In this document: piece by piece, positions 46,801 to 52,800 of the stretch | Layout: each line of letters begins with the position of its first letter | How positions within the stretch are numbered: the stretch's first letter is position 1 | Origin: Pseudeuparius sepicola | Lineage: Eukaryota; Arthropoda; Insecta; Coleoptera; Anthribidae | NCBI GenBank assembly: GCA_963920635.1 | Contig: OY987307.1 | Location: 14,647,735-14,711,734 of the forward strand | Reading direction: 5' to 3' | DNA length: 64,000 nucleotides | The notes under the pieces: generated by a model | What the model was told of the DNA's origin: nothing | The model's input: the letters and a program-made list of their open reading frames with translations, nothing else | The model's database searches: none | Program-made: the position numbers and the translations under genes

Positions 46801-49800
46801 ATAACGTGTACCAAATATGACTTAAATATCTCAACTAGTTTGTAAAATATTCAATAAATTCCACATATTTCTTGCAACTTTAACACCCTGTAACTTTTTT
46901 ATAAGGCCTTAAAATGATATAGTTTATAGAAAAAAGTGCGGTTATTTTTTGGTTTTCTATCACCTGTTGAAGTGTTGCAGATTAAAACTGAATCACCCTG
47001 TACATAGAGAAAAAGACAAGCGAGCCAAAAAATTTAAGCTTTTATTTACATCTGGAAAATTCAGTATCGCAACGGTCGTTATTAAACTCGCCTACAGATA
47101 AGAAAGGTATACTTCAAATAAATTACCTATTCGTAATTGGACTGTTAAACTCGCCTCCAACCTTTCGCCCCTCATAAAATCGCACTATTGAATTCGCCTT
47201 AAATTATTAATATGCAAAATACCAAATTTCTTGGAATATTGCTTTACGTTTACATTCCATTCCCTCCCTTTCCTTTATAAGGAAATAAATATTCTTGAAA
47301 TGTCCATTATTATGAAAGAAAAAATAGTCACATACACAAATTCGAAACATTTATTATAATATTATTACCGAGAATATTACATCATTTTAGTATGTACAAT
47401 ATACATATACTACATACATATTATATACAAAACCTATAAAGGGAGTGTAATATGTAAGTTATACAAAAGTTACTACTTTTACCACATTTATAATTTTCCA
47501 ACTCGCCGTATTGCTAATGAACACTATTCAGAAAAGAGAAGCATTTTATAAAATTTAATCTAGATAAAAGACCATTTTGATATTCTTTTATTTTATTTGA
47601 AATCAGTGTTTGCCTTTTTCTTATCGATGGATCCTTTGTACGTACTGGTTCATTTAGTCTTTGAAGTTTAATGTAAGTGTCAGTTTGGAATGTTTATAGT
47701 ACATCAATGAAAGTAAATATTGAGGGACGAGTATTGTAAGAACTGTTATTAAATTTAGAATGAAATGCTTCACAAGCATTAGTACTTCTTTCAATGCTAT
47801 CAGTTAACTCGGCCCATAATTCAGGAGGAAACCTGGCATCCTCAGAAATGAAATTATCAACCAAATAATCCGAAAAATGTTCAAGTCTTTTGTCTTGTGG
47901 CTGAATGGAATTTAAATCGAAGCAATAACAATCTCCAACTTCGTTTGGATTTAAAAAACATAAACCAAAAATATAATGCAACCAACGGCCAATTTGGCTG
48001 TCTTTATCTCTATACTCGCTTACTAGTCCACACTTCTGAATATTCCTATACCAGGCCTGAGTTAGGTGAAACTTGCAGCCTATTATTCTTGTTTTATTCC
48101 AAACAGAACGGCAAGTATTATGTATAGCTACTTCGAAATCTATTACAATAATTTTTGGACTTAAAGTTAATTCAAGCGATTGACATTTATTACGTAAAAC
48201 TTGAAATAAACATTTATAAGTTTCTTGGCGTTTGTCAGGCAGTAAACAAAATACCAAAGGTATATAATGCCCATTCCTTAGTACATGTAGAGTAAATAAC
48301 TGATAAAAATATTTAACGCAGTGAGAAAATGTTCCGTCCAGATATATTTTTTCACTTTGACACAAGGTTTTGATATTACTGTAGCAAGAAAAAACCATGA
48401 TTTTATTATTTCTATTAAAAAATAAAAAATTCTTTTGTTTAATTGTCTTCATTGTATGATTTTCTAGAGCGTCGAAAGTTTCTTCCATATTCTTTGGAAG
48501 AGGCGGCAAAAATTTCCTTCGTTGGTTGTATAAATTTGTACGAACGTACGATTGGTCTTTGACGGAAAAAGTCTCCAAACAGCTCTTCTTCTCATTTAGT
48601 TGTAAGTGGATAATTTTTGAAGGCTTACCATGAATATCTTCTGTAGCTTTTCTCTTGACACCTGCTGTGATCAATTGTCGGTTTGTTTTCTTAATATCGA
48701 CTTCGTGCGAGTGATCCAACACTTTGCGGATTATAACGTAGTCCTTTCCCATCGTGTATACTTTGGCTTTGCAGGTTCGATGTGCACATCGCCATGACGT
48801 TTCTCCACTCCTTAACTCGCGGTTTAGAACAAAGTTTGCAGAATCCACAACTAGAAGAGGTTTTCCACGCTGAGTGTATGAAACGACTGGTTCCATGGTA
48901 GATGCAACAAAAATTATACCTACACCTCGAATTTAAAGGGCCACACGAGTCTCGGGCGGAGTATTCACTTGTCAGCATTGTGACAGAAAATGAAATTATT
49001 CACGGGTGTGGTCCCTTAAATTGATTGTCAGGTATCGGACCATCCCCTTAAATATTCCAAGAATAAAAATATTATATTATTTTATGGTATCTTAGATTTA
49101 GGCGAGTTTATGAGTCCAGGTAAAGGTCGCCGTTTTTGGCTGAGGTGAGTTTAGTTCTATAATAATAGTTATTTATGTATCAAGGCACTGAAGTTTAACT
49201 TTTTATGACTCATGTGGAGTTTAGTTGCTGAGGCCTCTGGCCGAGGCAAATAAACCACATGAGTCATAAAAAGAACTTCAGTGCCGAGGTACATATTACA
49301 TTTTTCTTGAAATCGGAAAAAAAAATGTTTTATTAGCCAAGAAAATAATAATAAGGGATCACCCGTCCACGAACCGACTACGCGCGGCGTTGCTTGACTT
49401 TACCGATCGCTCTACCTAGGACAAGTATAATGATGTACGGCACCTTCTGACAGAAAAACCAAACTGCTGCTTCTTGTGCAGCCTACACAACAAATCTATT
49501 GATTTTCAAATTTACTAAAATATGTATACTGAAGGATTGCGCTTCTATAGGAAACAATTTCGCAATGTGTACGAAAAGTTAAATGAGCCTTTATCGGCCG
49601 GGTTTTGAATATTTGGTCACTTTTGACGGGCGATTTCTCCGCGTCTGACGTTTGATGTTTACATCTCGCCAAGGCCTACTTATTGAAAAAATCGTACAAT
49701 AATGGGCTACATTATTGTACGATTTCTGTGCTTTTAATGACGATTTTGGGACATTTTAATGCCGATTTCAAGAAGAAGGTCGTTACCTGCTCGGAGGCGA

Positions 49801-52800
49801 CTTTAATGCCGCCCATCGCAACATCACATTGACGCCGAAAATAAAAAATTCGGGTAGATCCCATCAAAAAAGTGAATCGAGCAAAAAAATTACTTCCTAG
49901 GAATGTTGATTGTGTACCTACGTTCTTGGCTAAACCCAAAATATGAATTCTTGTCGATATTTGGAAAACTCGATCACCAAATGACGGGATTTGGTGGACC
50001 ATTTATTTTACGCCTCATTTGTTGGAAACCGTTACGCCAATGTAGAATTTCCGACATAGGTAGGTATATATAAATTTCTAATATTGCGAGTCTTGATATT
50101 TTTGCAAAGTAAAATTTTGGTGGATTTGTATTAAAATAATTATACCTCTAAGGATTTGAGCATTCAAAAACTCTGATATAATATGTTGTAGAGAAAATTT
50201 AAGCGTCGATTTGCTAATTTCATATTTTAGCTTGTTTTTTTGGCTAAACGCTACTTGCTGCTACATAATATATCTCAAAATTGGTATAAGGCAATAAAAT
50301 GAAGAATCATAAATTCCATGAAAAAATTGGAAAATTCAGGTAATACTTATTATGCTTACTGTTTTAAAAACTGTAATTTTGTTGCATGTCTCTAACAGTG
50401 TTACTTTTGTGCACTGGGGTTTTGAAGTAGATAAGTACTGAAAACAAAGAATATGGACTTAATTGACAATAACATAATTCCTTTTTTGTTCTTCTAAATC
50501 TCCCACACTCAAGGTTAAAGTCTTTGTAAGAACTTGAAATGCTAGAACGTTATTGATTTTAACTTATCTATTTCTTTCCACACAGGCGCACGAACCGCAC
50601 TCAAGAAGCCGAACAAATGTTGCGCGCATGCGTGCAGCTCGAGCCTCGTTTCGCGCCAGCTTATGTCGAACTGGCACGCATGCGCGGTCACGGAGACCCG
50701 CAGGTGCCTCAGCTGCTGCGTAGAGTCGTTGCCTTGAAACCGACCGATCCCTATTACGCGGCCAAGTTCGGACACTGGCTTGACAACAGAGGTAAGAAAT
50801 TATTTGAAGACACAGGGTGTTAGAGGCATACATGTAAAAATAAAGAGTTTTTAAGTTCATCCGGGAACATACTATTATATTTTATGTGAAAGAAATGTAA
50901 GTTTCATTTTTAATCGCAATTTAAAAAAAAGTGTTCGTTTATGCCATCAAACCATTGAATTGACAAGTAGATGGAAGGAGTGTAGATACAGAAACTGGCA
51001 GCCAAATTTGAGTATGTGAAACAGTAAATAAATCAGCTGATTCTGGCAAAAACCACATAACACTTTTGTGTTATGTGGTAGGTAAAACATCAAACTGTTT
51101 GTCCTAAGGTAAAACATCAAACTGTTTGTCCTAACTTCTATTTTTTGTGTCCTGTGCTTCAAACAAGTTCCGTTGTCAAACGTCATTTTGTTATTTTCCT
51201 TCTGTCCCAATTCCCAATAATCGGGGCGGCGGTGGACGGATGGGTATAGGCTAATACCCACGCTTTGGCATCGTACGTCGTGGGTTCGATTCCCACTACG
51301 TTAAGTGCCCACGGCACTGGGTAAATTACCATTGCAGTATAGCCCAATAAAAAAAAATCCCAATAATTATTATATTTATATTTGATTTGAGTTCGTGTCG
51401 TGGTGGTAGTTTCGTATAAAATGGCGTTGAGTTTTCTTAGTTGGTGTTTGGTTTAATATTTTTTAGATCAGAGAAAAAGTTTAATTTAGCTATGTTGCTA
51501 TATTCTCTCTGTTGTAGTTGTAGATTACAAAAAAGATGGTCAACTCCTGTGGTGTATTTGGATGTACCAAACGGGGCGGAAAGAATAAGAATAGTGGGGA
51601 TTCTCTTCATTCGTAAGTCTTATTATAAATATGTAAAGTTTTAAAAATCTTTGCTAATAACATTGCAGTTTTCCAGGAGATAAGGTGATATTAGAGACAA
51701 GTGGATTCGTGGATTGCAGCAATAAAAAGGAAAAATTTTGTACAATCTACAAGTATTTACTTGCATTTGTAGTCAAAATTTTATTGAGGGCAATTTGATA
51801 GAGAATTTTGGGCAACGAAAACTTAAAAAAATGTAATTACTACTGTTTTTTATTTTCCAAGTCATGATAGACTCTATCAATGGAAAAACTGGCAAAATAT
51901 TGTGCTAATGGACCTAGCTCTGCGTAGTCAAATATGGAAATTGAGGTTTTGCTTCCTTTAATAATGTACTTATTTGTAATTCTTTTTGTTAGATGCCTAA
52001 ACATTAAAAATTATATAAAAATTTGTAAAAGCTACCTGTCTTAGATGTTTTTCCTATTAAATTGAATTTTAAAATTAATAAATCAGTTAAGATAAGTAAT
52101 TAAAGTTGAAAATGTACACCTTGTCCTAGATATTTTGTCGCCTTTATTTTAAAATAAACTTTTATTTTCAAATTTGTATTTTATTTGTCTCTATTTACTT
52201 CCAGGTACATAAAATTTTCATGTAATTTTTTTTAATTGATTCACTACTTTTTCTGTGCAATTTTTACATAATTGTGGTTATATTCTCTCATTCCTACTTC
52301 CATGTATTTTTCAAATTAATTCACTACTTTTTTCTGTGCAATTTTTAATAATTGTGGTTATATAAAAAATTCTCATTACTACAAACAAGTCCCGAATTAC
52401 GGAATACAGATCATACAATAAAGATAATTAGGGACCATTACGCGTCCCTGTCTTACTTATCGCCATTTGAAATCTATCTCTCTCTAGAGTTGGCTGCCCC
52501 AAACAACTTGAAAATCACACCTGTGCGACTTCCATAGTACTTATCAATTCGATGCATCAAACACGTTTGCTTTTCTTATCATTGAGAGGTTGTTGATCTT
52601 TTTTTCTTTACCTACTTATTTCTCAAAGAAACATCTTTTTTCTCTGAGACTTATTTATACATTTCTCTGAGAATTCACTGTATCTATAAAGGAAAATGTG
52701 TAGATAAAATACGGTATAACTTAGATTATTTTTTGCAGGAAACCACAAAGCCGCATTGAAATTTTACTGGGATTCATTGTATATTTCAAACTCATATCAA

